Source: Porpolomopsis calyptriformis (taxonomy: Eukaryota; Basidiomycota; Agaricomycetes; Agaricales; Hygrophoraceae). Taken from it: a stretch of DNA of 64,000 nt. Both the position numbers and the translations under genes were made by a program. The stretch is taken from the NCBI GenBank assembly GCA_951640195.1, contig OX621165.1, positions 2,108,001 through 2,172,000 on the forward strand, given 5' to 3'. Shown here one piece after another: positions 1 to 11,200 of the stretch (positions within the stretch are counted from its first letter, which is position 1; every line of letters starts with the position of its first letter). Under the pieces are notes generated by a model. That model worked only from the letters and a program-made list of their open reading frames with translations, was not told the origin of the DNA and searched no databases.

Positions 1-566
1 CTGGGTACAGATTCTAATTGCATTTTTCGAACTTGAGCTTGCTCTGATACATCAATTTCTATAGAATTCTGAATATTGCCCTTGGTCCGTCTTACAACTG
101 GTATTTTTCTTTGATTCACCATATCTATAGGCCTGTTTTGCTTATTACAAATAGAACGAAGCAATCTCGATTTTTCGGATGCGAACACCCATCCCAAATA
201 CGCCTCGGATGCCTATGCCCCAACCCCCGCCCACGAGAGGAATAGCATGGACAATTCATCCGAAAGATGAAGCATGCAAAGCTGCAGGCAAGAACATCGT
301 ACTTGTAAAGCGCTGAGATGCACTTCCACGTTTATTTCACGCTGGGCATATATCAATAGCATATTGCGCTGGATTTGAATCACTGCATTCATGAACGAAC
401 CTTTGGCTACTGGTCTCATGTACTGCAACTTGAATTTCTGTTTTACCATGGTAATATTCTTGAGTTTACAAATGGATACGCACGCCCGCGCATTAGTGGT
501 AAATTGGTAAATTCCTCTCAAATTGAATCTCCAGGAATCACCTACCTTCATCTCCCACCGAAAAGA
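1..566. other. No gene recognised
   Basis: I see no supported coding exon here. Two overlapping open frames exist on opposite strands, but neither resembles a known protein. The last part runs into the NLR first exon whose ATG is at 567. Confidence 0.4.
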
Positions 567-893
567 ATGGCCAGCAATACTCATTCAATATTTAGTGCAC
601 AAAATCTTAGCCTTAACAACAACGAAGTGGTCAACATCGTTGCCGGGAATCAGTTTAATTCCAATTACGATGATAGTAAGTTATCAAGCACCAATCCGCT
701 TACCAGGCAGACCTATGAATTAGACCAAGAGCATCGCGAAATTGCACTCTGGCTATCTCCCCTCAATTTCAAGGCATCGCAGAGCCAGTTTCTACAGATC
801 CACGAAAAGGGGACGGGTAACTGGCTGCTCGAGTCCCCAACGTTCCTAGATTGGCGTAATGGGACGTCGCGAACATTGTGGTGTCCCGGCAAC
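567..893 (+). pseudogene. Truncated NLR 5' end (Asn-rich motif exon plus pre-NACHT exon)
   Basis: The ATG at 567 opens a short exon ending in the Asn-rich segment VNIVAGNQFNSN. A likely intron (about 673-732, donor GTAAGT) leads to an exon containing IALWLSPLNFKASQ, WLLESPTFLDWRNGTS and LWCPGN, the region just before the Walker A loop in basidiomycete NACHT proteins. The same two exons, with introns in the same places, occur at the start of the NACHT-ankyrin gene near 38.1 kb. Here the reading stops at a donor-like GTATTA at about 894. No P-loop or NACHT follows before the ATP synthase subunit gene at 1072, so this is a gene remnant. The motif exon is of separate interest (see findings). Confidence 0.7.
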
Positions 894-1071
894 GTATTAT
901 AAATTGCAACCAAACGATGTGGATTTTTTGGATGTGAAGACGGTCCTCAAGGACATAAGACTGTTTGCCTGCCTTCTTACCCCAATACACCGCGAGGAAT
1001 GATCGTGCTTGCATATAAACTCTGAAGCGTACATTCTCTCCTCAGACCTGTTATCTATTTGAGTATTTGTT

Positions 1072-1618
1072 CTAATGATGCGCTTCCGGCTTGGGAGGAT
1101 CCTGCTCCAAGAAATGAAGGTACGCATCCGCGCCTGTTCCCGCATCCTCAGACCCCTCCGCTGGTATCGTCGTGTTTGCAGCCAGGACGGGTTGTGAGGC
1201 TGCGTATGTGGAGAGTTCGGAGGCAAGGTCGGAGGGAAGGGTTGGAGGGGTAGGTGCCGTTGGCGGAGAATACTTCCTAACGACGCCGACGTGCGCGTCT
1301 TTTGCCTGCGTGCGTGAACGTTAGGGATGGGGGAGTTGATCCAAACAGTGGTTGAATGGTGAGCGTACGGGGGGTAGAGGCTTGTATGCCCTCAATTCTT
1401 TGAGGTACAAATCCTGGATGATATCTGTAGGATACATTATAATTGAATGTCTCCGTCGAGGCAAGATCGCTGTTTACCCTTGCGGGAAATAGCGCTCGAA
1501 GCGAAAGTGCGCGACCGAGAAGCGGCCTTGGTGTTCCATGTCAAGTGAAACCGATAGACCATGATGGCGAGAGGCAACGCACCGCACTGACAGCCTGCCT
1601 GAACACAGACGATGACAT
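1072..1618 (-). CDS. ATP14: Mitochondrial F1Fo ATP synthase subunit h
   Basis: Reconstructed as four exons on the minus strand: 1618-1592, 1526-1478, 1424-1369 and 1305-1072, giving 121 residues. The N-terminus (MSSSVFRQA then AASRSRTFASS) is a basic, Ser-rich mitochondrial presequence. The mature part reads DIIQDLYLKELRAYKP, KDAHVGVV and a Pro-rich YSPPTAPTPP stretch, and the acidic C-terminus ends in PKPEAHH. This matches fungal subunit h, a small peripheral-stalk component of the ATP synthase in the inner membrane. The first intron, with a GTCAGT donor, is the least certain join. The gene is divergent from the IF1 inhibitor gene, with 65 bp between the two start codons. None of the exons is long enough to stand out by open frame length alone. 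Confidence 0.82.
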
Positions 1619-1683
1619 TCTCAAGAAAAAACCCGTAGCGTGACGTGTGACATGTAACTCTTTGCCGTCATTTCCCTCCCGCA
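1619..1683. promoter_or_regulatory. 65-bp bidirectional promoter of ATP14 and IF1
   Basis: The start codons of subunit h (minus, ATG complement 1616-1618) and IF1 (plus, ATG 1684) are separated by only 65 bp. The 5' leaders and core promoters must therefore overlap. I see no clear TATA box; there are CT-rich runs next to the IF1 ATG. Co-expression is inferred from this geometry. Confidence 0.6.
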
Positions 1684-2201
1684 ATGCTCGCAACTCGTAT
1701 CGCACTCGCCCGTCGTCTACCTCGTCTCACGGCCGTCTCGAAACGGTACACCTCAAGCCGGGTCGAAGGCAGCGTAGCACAATCGAAAGGATTCAGGTTC
1801 GTGCTTCCTTTCCGCCTTATATGCCTACTTACTCTACCTGGTCTGACCGATGTGGATCGTTTTGTCTCTCAGCTCGAAGGAACAAGCGCACGAAAGTGAT
1901 ACTCTGATCGACATCCTCCTTGACACACTTCACTCATACACCCACTTTTGATAGATGAGTACGCGCGTAGACATGAGGCCAAGCAGCTCCAGAAACTGAA
2001 GGAGGAGGCAAGTAATTTCCCATTAGCGATCGCGTCCTCAATCTCATCTTGAGCTCATCCCCTATACCAGATTGAAGCGAAAAAAGCTGAATTGGTACCC
2101 ATTTTCCTCACTTGTCCATTTCCACCCATTCCAATTACCATCTGTTATAGGCCAAACTGGAGGAAGAACATCAGGCGGCGGAAGCATCACAGAAGCAGTA
2201 A
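1684..2201 (+). CDS. INH1: Mitochondrial ATPase inhibitor IF1
   Basis: Five exons (1684-1796, 1873-1895, 1955-2007, 2071-2094, 2151-2201) join to an 87-residue protein. It has an Arg-rich mitochondrial presequence (MLATRIALARRLPRLTAVSK). Next comes the inhibitory stretch GSVAQSKGFSSKEQAHENEY, diagnostic of the IATP family, and a C-terminal coiled coil (ARRHEAKQLQKLKEE, KKAELAKLEEEHQ). IF1 binds the F1 catalytic interface when matrix pH falls and blocks ATP hydrolysis. The intron after 2007 starts with GCAAGT, a GC-AG intron; the frame only closes with this donor. The gene is head to head with ATP synthase subunit h. Confidence 0.93.
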
Positions 2202-2539
2202 ATGAGCAGACGCTACCTCCCCGTCGTTGTCATCGGAACATCCTTCTAGCGTTGCCTTGAATGTTGCGTTTGTCGTCAGGCTTCATTCCCCAATTGTAAC
2301 ATCCCTGCTCTCAAATTTATCTTATCATGTCCAAATTCACTTGCAATCCACTTTTTGCCACCAAAACCCCCCAGTCTATTACCCAACTTTCATCTCTATA
2401 TGCTGCAATAAAATACATGCATGAAGGCTAAAACTTCGAAAGCTCAAATGAATCAGACCACAAGACAACGAGCGTAAATGTAAGGCTCATCATTACCCCG
2501 TCGACAACACGATGGATCAATCCAATCAATGGGTCGATG

Positions 2540-5500
2540 TCACGAGAAAAAGTACTGCGATCTCTTGATCGTTCCGACGTCGAAATTCCCCTTTTTCGGT
2601 AACTGCGGCAGCAAGTCGGTCAAGTAGACGAATTTTCCGGTCTCACCACTCGTATTTGCTTCCAAATCGTTTTTCTTCGTCCTCCTTGGCCGACCCTTTT
2701 TGGGTGCCTCGCCACTCGTTCCATCATCCGGGTCGGAACAAACCTCCTCCTCGCTCGGCGGTGACGCTTCCTCTCCATCCACGAGGGCGGTAGCCGTGCC
2801 CGCCGAGGGACGTTCAAACTTACGGAGCAGCTTTGACAACGACGCTGATTTAAGCTGTGCCATAGGCACCTTGTGGCCCTTGTATCGCTGGTGGAACTAG
2901 GTGCCAGAGATGAGTGTCAATCGCACAACAGATACACAGCTCCTTACCTCAGCTGACAGTCGGCCTAGTATATCCGATGAATGAAGGGCAATAAACGTGT
3001 CCCGAATAATTTCGGACATTTTGTCAATGCTGGACGCATGTGTCCAATAGGAATCGTGCACAGAGGCAAACGTTAGATTCTGAGTCTGGTGGGTTGTGAG
3101 CGCGAACCACAGAATGTTAAAACAATCCAGACGCACTCTGCACTCAAGCGCCGTCAGCATCATGTGTGTAGCATCCAAGCTATGTATAAAGTTGGGTGGG
3201 AATGCGGAAGCTTGTTTCGAGGGGTTGACTAATAGACCGGTGTTAAACCACGCAAAATTCGTCGCATTTTGTCGGATACCTCACCTTCTGCAGGGCAATT
3301 AGGGTCCGAGATGTAGACGGTTTGCAGAGCGGTCATGATCTGCCTCCGCTTTGTTTTTCTGTAAGGCTGCACGATGGGCAACCCGAGCGGTGTTGTCCAC
3401 ACCACCGCCGTCATCTGTTCCTTGAGCAACCGATTGGTAGATGACTTCTTTCGCCGATCAATTAATTGGTGCTGCTGTTCCCCAGTCTCTGGAAGACGTT
3501 CCTCAGGAATCGACTTCGCGATGAGACGTGCACAAATGTTTAGCCACTCTTGGATGCCTTTCGCGCCGCTAAACAGATCACCGATGCAGAACAGAGTCTG
3601 AAAAACATTCACGTCAGGGAACCTATTCAGAAGTCATCAGGGCAAATGAAGGCACAATTTTGGCTAGATAGGAGGCTGCAAGCCAGCACTCCTCCTCTGG
3701 AAGACCTTTCCCGTCCTTGAGTTGCTTTTCTATCTGACTGCGTGCGCCGACGAACGTGACACCGTACACCGTGGTCATGACCTTTTGTCAGACATTGAGT
3801 ATCAGCACCTTGATCAGTATCACACATGGCGAAGCGGCACCCACAGTTTGTTTCACAACCTTTCTGGACACCTTACCAGAAAGCATCTGAGCAAACCTGT
3901 TACCCTCTTCAGCATCCTTAGCTAACATCTTTTCGACCATGTCCGCTACAAACGTGTAGACGTCCGACGGGCGGTCCGTCACGCTCAGATTGACTTGTTT
4001 CGCACCTTGAGCGTCCCCGCCTAGAGCAGCGTAGTGTTGAAGGCCGTTGCAGGTCCCGTCCTGATGCACAGGAAGAGTGGACATGTAATTGTGAGGATCA
4101 CTAGATTCCAAGGCCGCACGAAGTTCCATGCAAGTCGCAAGACATTGCCATGGATCGTCTGCTGTTGTCCACCAGCGTCTACCCTAGTAGCACACAGAAA
4201 CGAAATCAGCTAGCGCCACCGATGAGGGGAGAGGGAAAGAGTTCGACCTCGAGTGGCCTTTCAGCACTGTCGTAGATATCATCCAAATGCTCCGTCACGA
4301 ACCCTATTCGCTCGTCGAAATTACCTTTATCGAAGCCGTACAGATTAGCGAGATGAATCTTGAGCCATCGGAGCCCCCGTTCGCCCAAGGGTTTGGCTTC
4401 AGCAAACATCAGCAACCCACGGCTGAGATCGTCGCCGATATGATTTAAGTGTGGTGGAATAGGATATGCGCGCCCACGGAAATCAAGATTATGTGGCTGA
4501 TACATAACATCTCCAAGGAACTGTTCCATGAATGATGAGCAAGGATAAAAAACTGGTCATGGCGAGAAGACTTACAGCTCGAGCAATCTCGATTTTATAA
4601 TTAACACTGCATCGTTCGGAATGATTGTTTGAACGAGAATGGATATATGCCTTTTGTCGCTGTAAATATATACTCCGCGCCTTGAGGTCCGTCTCGTAGT
4701 TTATTGGTTTCTCGGGTAGGGGGTCATCGAAGACCGCAGGCGGGATTTTGCAGAGACGTTCACCGGAATTCCAGACTTTGATCACAACGTCAAAAACGTT
4801 ACGATTGATCTTCCACGGCGTGCTACCCAAAACGTCGAGACCTGCAAACACAAGCTCGACATTCCCAAGGGAAGAGGCGTGCTTCAAGTAGCTGAGTTGT
4901 TCTTGGGAGTCCTTGAACCGCATAGCAGATGCTGGAAAAGTAATGAGTAAGGTATTATTAGCGGAAGGAAAGGAAAAAGGTTTACTCCTGTTGAAAAGAT
5001 AACCCCCGTTATCGTGATTTAGCCACGGTTTTGGCTTGATGAGCATGGGGAGGTGACGGGGGTGTAAGGTTTCTCGCAAACCGTCCTTAGCCATTCGTTC
5101 TGCAACGGCGGGGTTCAGTTTTATCACTCCGAGTTTTTGTCCTCGCATGTACTCATAACTGTGGAAGAACGCGGGTTGCACTTCCGAGCTATCATCGTCC
5201 GTCAATCCAATTTTGATACCTTCAACAAAATGAATGTGCTTACATAGTCTCACCAGTGCGCTTATCCACGGCCGTCCGCAAAACTGTCGCGACATCCATC
5301 AAACAATCCACCAGAATACTCCCAACCCGCACTCTAAGATGTTGCGTCCAATCCGACGTCCACTCCTCTGCGTCCTCCATATACTTCCGTACCGCCACCC
5401 TTCGCGCATGCAAGTTCCGATATTCAAACTTGGTGAAAAAGCCGTGCTCTCCGACACGTGGATGGTTTGGAATCTGAATATTGTTCTTCCTGCACATTTG

Positions 5501-7080
5501 CGCCTTGTACTCGACTTCGACTGCCTTGCCCACACTGATCAATGCGCGGGCTGTCTTCATGCCGCTCCTGACACCCCCGGTACCATGCATCCTCATGATC
5601 TCAAGAATGGTGATCATGGACAATTTCTCGGGTTTAACCAGGTAAAGAAAGGGTCCCAAGCGGGTCCTAATGGGCGCTGTGCGATAATTCAATTTTTATC
5701 GAGAATGATGATCAATGGCCGCACCCTCGCGCCAATTTTTTTCGTGTTCAATGACACTTTTGATCTCCGCCTCCAAACGTGGTTGCAGTTTCTGATGCCA
5801 ATCCCACATCCATTTCTGCAAAACGGCCTGCCTCAGCCCCTGGCAGTCCAGACCCAACGCCTCGAACACGCCAGACTGGTGCTTTAGCCGTTCGACTGCA
5901 ACGTCGTACACGGATTCTTCCAAGAGCTTCTGGCGTGATGCGACATCTTCGGGGAGTACGCGTCGTGCGAGCGCTACCTGGGCGAGATGCTTCCGAAGGG
6001 TGCTCAAGTTGAATGGAACTTCAGGTTCAGACTCGGTCATATTTAAGACTTCGCCAGATTGTTTGCTTTCGCCATCGTTGTCTTTCTGCAAAGGCATTAG
6101 GACGAAGAGTGGGTGAGGGGACATGACTAACCTTGATGCGCAAAACAGGCTGAACTTCTGGCACATTTTCCAATGGATCAATGTATTCTCTGCCTATTGC
6201 TTCAGCCTGGCCAAGTTCATTGACTATTCGTGAGAGGTTGAGATCGACGGCTGCTTTCGAAAGAAGTTTGATTACGCCCGCTGCTTCTTTAGATGACGAA
6301 AATACGCGGTCAGAGACGAGTTTGGAGATGGGAATTTGGCGGTCAATGACATTCGTTAGAAGCGCTGTGGGACGGTGCCTGGTCGAAACGTTAACAGGCG
6401 GGTCGGACTCTGGGTTGAAACTTGATAGCAAAATCAGTCATTGAATGGTTCCGTAAACAGGGTACCCACCGTAACCAGGCCAGAAGCATGACAGCATACG
6501 TCCCCGCAATGGGATGGACGTTTTCCGTTCCTATCTCCATAGCATCGTACAAGTCCCAAGCGTGGATAAGCCATTGTTCACGATTGTCAGGTTCTTTGAT
6601 AGCCATGTTGAGATACGTCTCCAGGAAAGAATTGTATAATTGGGGGACTAGGAGGGGGTTGCCGGTCTTATTGAACCGGAGGCGCTCAAAGATCTGTTTG
6701 GCACGCGGTACGTCGTAGAGATTGTGCAAACAAGCTCCAATGACGGCTATCAAGTCCTGTGTATGTGAATCGGTGAAGAAAAAATCATTGACAGCGGAAG
6801 TTCTGTCATCAGGAAGTGGTGTGGGGAGGACTGTGTAGGGTGTTCGACGATTGAGGAAACTCTGCATGTCACCGGGATAGAGTGAGATGTCTTCTGCAGA
6901 CTTGTCAGGTGCAGGCATGAATGGCGGAAACTCGGGGGAAGGCAAGGTTCTCTGTGTCGCAAATGCTGGGGCATTGTTCCGTCTTGTGGCTGTTGAATAG
7001 AAGCGAGCAGGACGAGGAAGTGATTGACGAGAGTACGGCAACAAAGCCGTCTCAAGCGTGCGTGCTGCTCGAGGAATCAT
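2540..7080 (-). CDS. RPO41: Mitochondrial DNA-directed RNA polymerase (T7-like)
   Basis: Thirteen exons can be joined: 7080-6470, 6420-6132, 6085-5725, 5676-5254, 5180-4986, 4931-4576, 4520-4248, 4183-3845, 3781-3656, 3597-3285, 3228-3137, 3079-2948 and 2896-2540, giving about 1288 residues. An Arg-rich mitochondrial presequence ([20 protein letters not shown]) is followed by the helical N-terminal extension. The T7-type catalytic core shows [16 protein letters not shown], motif [19 protein letters not shown] with the first catalytic Asp, and motif [16 protein letters not shown] (Lys and Tyr across a splice junction). Motif C is [11 protein letters not shown] with the second Asp, and the chain ends in YFFS. 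It transcribes the mitochondrial genome. An in-frame TAA at 5696-5698 must be removed by an inferred 48-nt intron (see findings). Confidence 0.92.
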
Positions 7081-8180
7081 CTCTCTTGGACGACGAGGAC
7101 GAGGACGATAAATATTCAAAAAAAAAAAATCTAGTGACCGATTTGGAAATGTTCGGACACTCATCCTCAGCATAGCCAGTACAGACGGATTAAATCCAAT
7201 CTTTTCGTGGAATACAGTCAAGGACAACCCAACCAGATACGTAGGGAGGTGGTCACTCCACACGCTTCTCCTCGATATAGCTGATGAGTTTTCACCACCT
7301 TATCTCAATCACGATCATGCTCGAACTAAACTGCTTGCTGTGCTGCCATCCCCGGGAGAGTCTTCATCGTGGGGAGGAGACCGTTAGCTTTTTAAAGCAG
7401 TGATCAAGGAGTGGGTGAAACCTTCACTCGACCACCCTGATGCTTGCAAGCTCCGCCTTTTCCAGGTGAGCGGTTTTGACTTTTACTGGTTCTACAGGCT
7501 TGACCCGTCGCCTGAAAGGTATCCATCCATTATGATGAGGTCAAAGGGCCACTACGGGATCTGACGCAAACCCAGCCAATGTATCCTGTCGACAGACTGA
7601 ATGAGCTCTTTTCCAAACATACCATATTCACGTTCTTGTGTGGGTGCCCACCATGGATGAATCTGTTACTTTGCCCACTTGTGTTAGATCTCCCCTGAGC
7701 TTTGCATCATTATCTCTTTGATTTCTCTCCCTACTTAAATGTTCTCTTCTGGCCCCGCAGAATTGGCTGGCGTTTACAGAGACAATTGAAATTCAACCCC
7801 ACCATCCAAGCACCTGCCCGAATCCTTGGGTGAAGCAAAACATCTCTCGAGTGCTGGCTTGAAACGAAATCGATCTTCATCAGACTGCCAGACTGTGCTT
7901 CGTCGTTCGCAACACTAGAGATTTGAGTAGTGTACAATAGAAATTGATAACCAATCTTCTACCATAAGAGTAGCGCAGGAGTAGGTGATCGGTATGCAAG
8001 CAAGCGCAACGGGTAGGTATTGAGGCTCTCGTAGAGGGAGGAAGGTGTGTGCGAGTGTCCTTGTTCATGCAAGGATGGCTCAGGCAGGGGCGTTTAGCTG
8101 GGCGATTGAAGACTCAGGGGTGGCAGGCATGACGACTACTGAAGGCAAGCATCTGCAATTCGATCCAGAAAAAAGCATAT
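7081..8180. other. Intergenic, no supported gene
   Basis: About 1.1 kb between the RNA polymerase start and the duplicated NLR block. A plus-strand stretch around 7203-7480 reads with few stops but matches nothing I recognise and is broken by a TAG. It may be leader sequence or decayed coding DNA. Confidence 0.4.
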
Positions 8181-8290
8181 GGGCAGAAATTTCTAAAAAA
8201 AGTGGCCGAGATATGTGATGAAAATCAAAGCAAACGCGGAGATAACAAAAACCCCTTAACTGTGAGGCCATAAGACGATAGGCTGGAAAG

Positions 8291-11200
8291 CTACAGGTTA
8301 CGAAAATAGGCATCCATGCCCGCAAAATCAAGGATAATGACACGACCATCCATTGTGCCAAAAACTGCACGAGCTCCGTTTGCATCCAAACTCTTCGGTC
8401 TGGATGAGACCGGAACCCAACAAATACGTCGATTCCGAGTGAGGGAATGCGCCCAGCCGTCCGCTGCAATATAACCAAATATTGGAGCAGGAGGGTTTAG
8501 ATCGTCAGTAGATAACGAGTTCCCGGATAAACTAAAAGATTGCGCGATCGATTCAACATTGATGAATCCCTCGAGGGTCTTCAAATGTGTACCATTGATT
8601 GCGTCCCACAGCCAAACGGTTTGGTCGTGGGATCCGGAAACGATATGGGTGCCATCAGGGGAAAATGCAACCGATCTTATCCAACTGGAATGTCCCTTAA
8701 AAGTGTTCAGATGAGCACCGCTGACTGCGTCCCACAGCCGAACAGTTTCGTCGTGGGATCCGGAAACGATACGCGTGCCATCGGGGGAAAATGAAACCGA
8801 ATTTACTGAATCAGAATGTCCCTTGAAAGTGTTCATATGGGCACCGCTGACTGCGTCCCACAGCTGAACAGTTTTGTCGTAGGATCCGGAAACGATGCGT
8901 GTACCATGAGGGGAAAATGAAACCGAATTTACTGAATTAGAATGTCCCTTGAAAGTGTTCATATGGGCACCGCTGACTGCGTCCCACAGCCGAATAGTTT
9001 CGTCGTGGGATCCGGAAACGATACGCGTGCCATCGGGGGAAAATGCGACCGAATGTACTAAATCAGAATGTCCATTGAAAGTGTTCAGATGGGCACCACT
9101 GACTGCATCCCACAGCCGAACGGTTTTGTCGTAGGATCCGGAAACGATACGCGTGCCATCAGGGGAAAATGTGACCGAATTTACTGAATAAGAATGTCCA
9201 TTGAAAGTGTTCAGATGGGCACCGCTAAATGCGTCCCACAGCCGAACAGTTTCGTCGGAGGATCCGGAAACGATACGTGTGCCATCAGGGGAAAATGCGA
9301 CCGAAAATACTGAATAAGAATGTCCCTTGAAAGTGTTCAGATGGGCACCGCTGACTGCGTCCCACAGCCGAACAGTTGTGTCGGAGGATCCGGAAACGAT
9401 ACGTGTGCCATCAGGGGAAAATGTGACCGAAAATACTGAATAAGAATGTCCCTTGAAAGTGTTCAGATGGGCACCGCTAAATGCGTCCCACAGCCGAACA
9501 GTTTCGTCGGAGGATCCGGAAACGATACGTGTGCCATCAGGGGAAAATGCGACCGAAAATACTGAATAAGAATGTCCCTTGAAAGTGTTCAGATGGGCAC
9601 CGCTGACTGCGTCCCACAGCCGAACAGTTTCGTCGGAGGATCCGGAAACGATACGTGTGCCATCAGGGGAAAATGTGACCGAAAATACTGAATAAGAATG
9701 TCCCTTGAAAGTGTTCAGATGAGCACCGCTGACTGCGTCCCACAGTCTAACAGTTTTATCGTAGGATCCGGAAACGATACGTGTGCTATCGGGGGAAAAT
9801 GCAACCGAATTTACTAAATCAGAATGTCCATTGAAAGTGTTCAGATGGGCACCGCTGACTGCGTCCCACAGCCGAATGGTTTTGTCGTAGGATCCGGAAA
9901 CGATACGCGTGCCATCAGAGGAAAATGTGACCGAATTTACTGAATAAGAATGTCCCTTGAAAGTGTTCAGATGGGCACCGCTGATTGCATCCCACAGCCG
10001 AACAGTTTCGTCACAGGATCCGGAAACGATACGCGTGCCATCGGGGGAAAATGCGACAGAATTTACCGAACGGGAATGTCCTTCTATCGTCCGTATGCAT
10101 GGATTCCATCTCTCATCCAATCCATTGTACACTTTTATCGGAGTGTCCAACTCTCCCCTGTAGGTCTTCTTAATCAAGGCTTCTTCGGGAGTGAACAGTA
10201 ACGCAGAGTGGTATACTTGGAGGGAACAAGTACTGATGATCGGGAAAAATTCGAGGGTAAACCGCTCGCAATCACGAAGTAAATTTATTGTATCAGTCAT
10301 GTCTTTGCCTGCTTTCTGTTGAATTGAATCAGTTTGCGCATTGCTGAGAGGGGGAATAACGAACAGCAATCGCTTGGTGTGCGGCATCCAATGCAAGGAG
10401 ACCATTTCGAAGGTCTCCCATCAGACTTAGTGCTTCGACCCAATATAGTAGATACTTTGCACAAAACTCCTTCAGCGGTTCAACAAGACTGTCAAAAGGC
10501 ATCGCATTTGACAGGTGCCAAGTCCAGTGACGGCAAGCATACTGCAGTTCAGGTGGAATGCATGTCATGATCCGTGTCAGAAGGTTGTCGACTTCGTTAT
10601 TGAGCACCAATGGGTTTCGTATTCCACATATATCCCGCTTCAGCCCTTTCATAACGTCTAGACAGGCATGCGCCAGTAGAGTATGTTGAATTCCAGGGCT
10701 AACAACAAATTTCGAATTTCGACATCGAGCTGAGCTTGTTATGAAGTCGAAGAAGGATGGATGAAGGGTTCGAACCACTCGGCTATCATCATCTGGCACT
10801 ATGATCACAGAGTGGAGATGCCGCAGCGTCTCTTGAACTGTTCCGGATTGCATACCCAGTAATCGTTCGATAGAAAGTGAAGAGAGTGGATCTCGAAGAA
10901 GAACAATAGTTCCTAGAATCTTCTTCAGCCGATCAGAAAGACCAGGGGATATAGTAGGTAAAGCATCATTCAACACTTGAGTGTATAATCGATCAAGGTA
11001 GTAATCGGGTGATGAGGGTTCTGTCGCAGGAGTTGCGTGACACAGAAGGCGAGCGAGCTGACCTTTGGGGTCAGAATAGCTTTTATCTTCGATGAACCTC
11101 ACCGACGTGGATGCATAGATGAAAAGCGCACAGGATAATAGGGTTAGAGAATCGACATCCGCGTTAGAAGGCCATTGATCTTTGATACGATATAATTCTC

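Noticed and set aside
7203..7480. A fairly open plus-strand stretch upstream of the mitochondrial RNA polymerase
   Set aside because: It contains a TAG, has no recognisable domain and no clear splice pattern; too weak to call a gene.
8540..10090. Regular direct repeats that could suggest a CRISPR-like array
   Set aside because: The units are contiguous coding WD40 repeats without spacers, in a eukaryotic genome.
8540..10201. Several plus-strand open frames (e.g. at 8540, 8949, 9950) made of repeating text
   Set aside because: They are antisense shadows of the 126-bp WD40 repeats; the repeat length is a multiple of three, so the opposite strand also stays open.
10316..10364. A frameshift separating NACHT and WD40 frames of NLR copy 1
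   Set aside because: A 49-nt intron with donor GTTCGT, branch-like CTGAT and acceptor CAG restores the frame, and the equivalent 50-nt intron occurs in copy 2.
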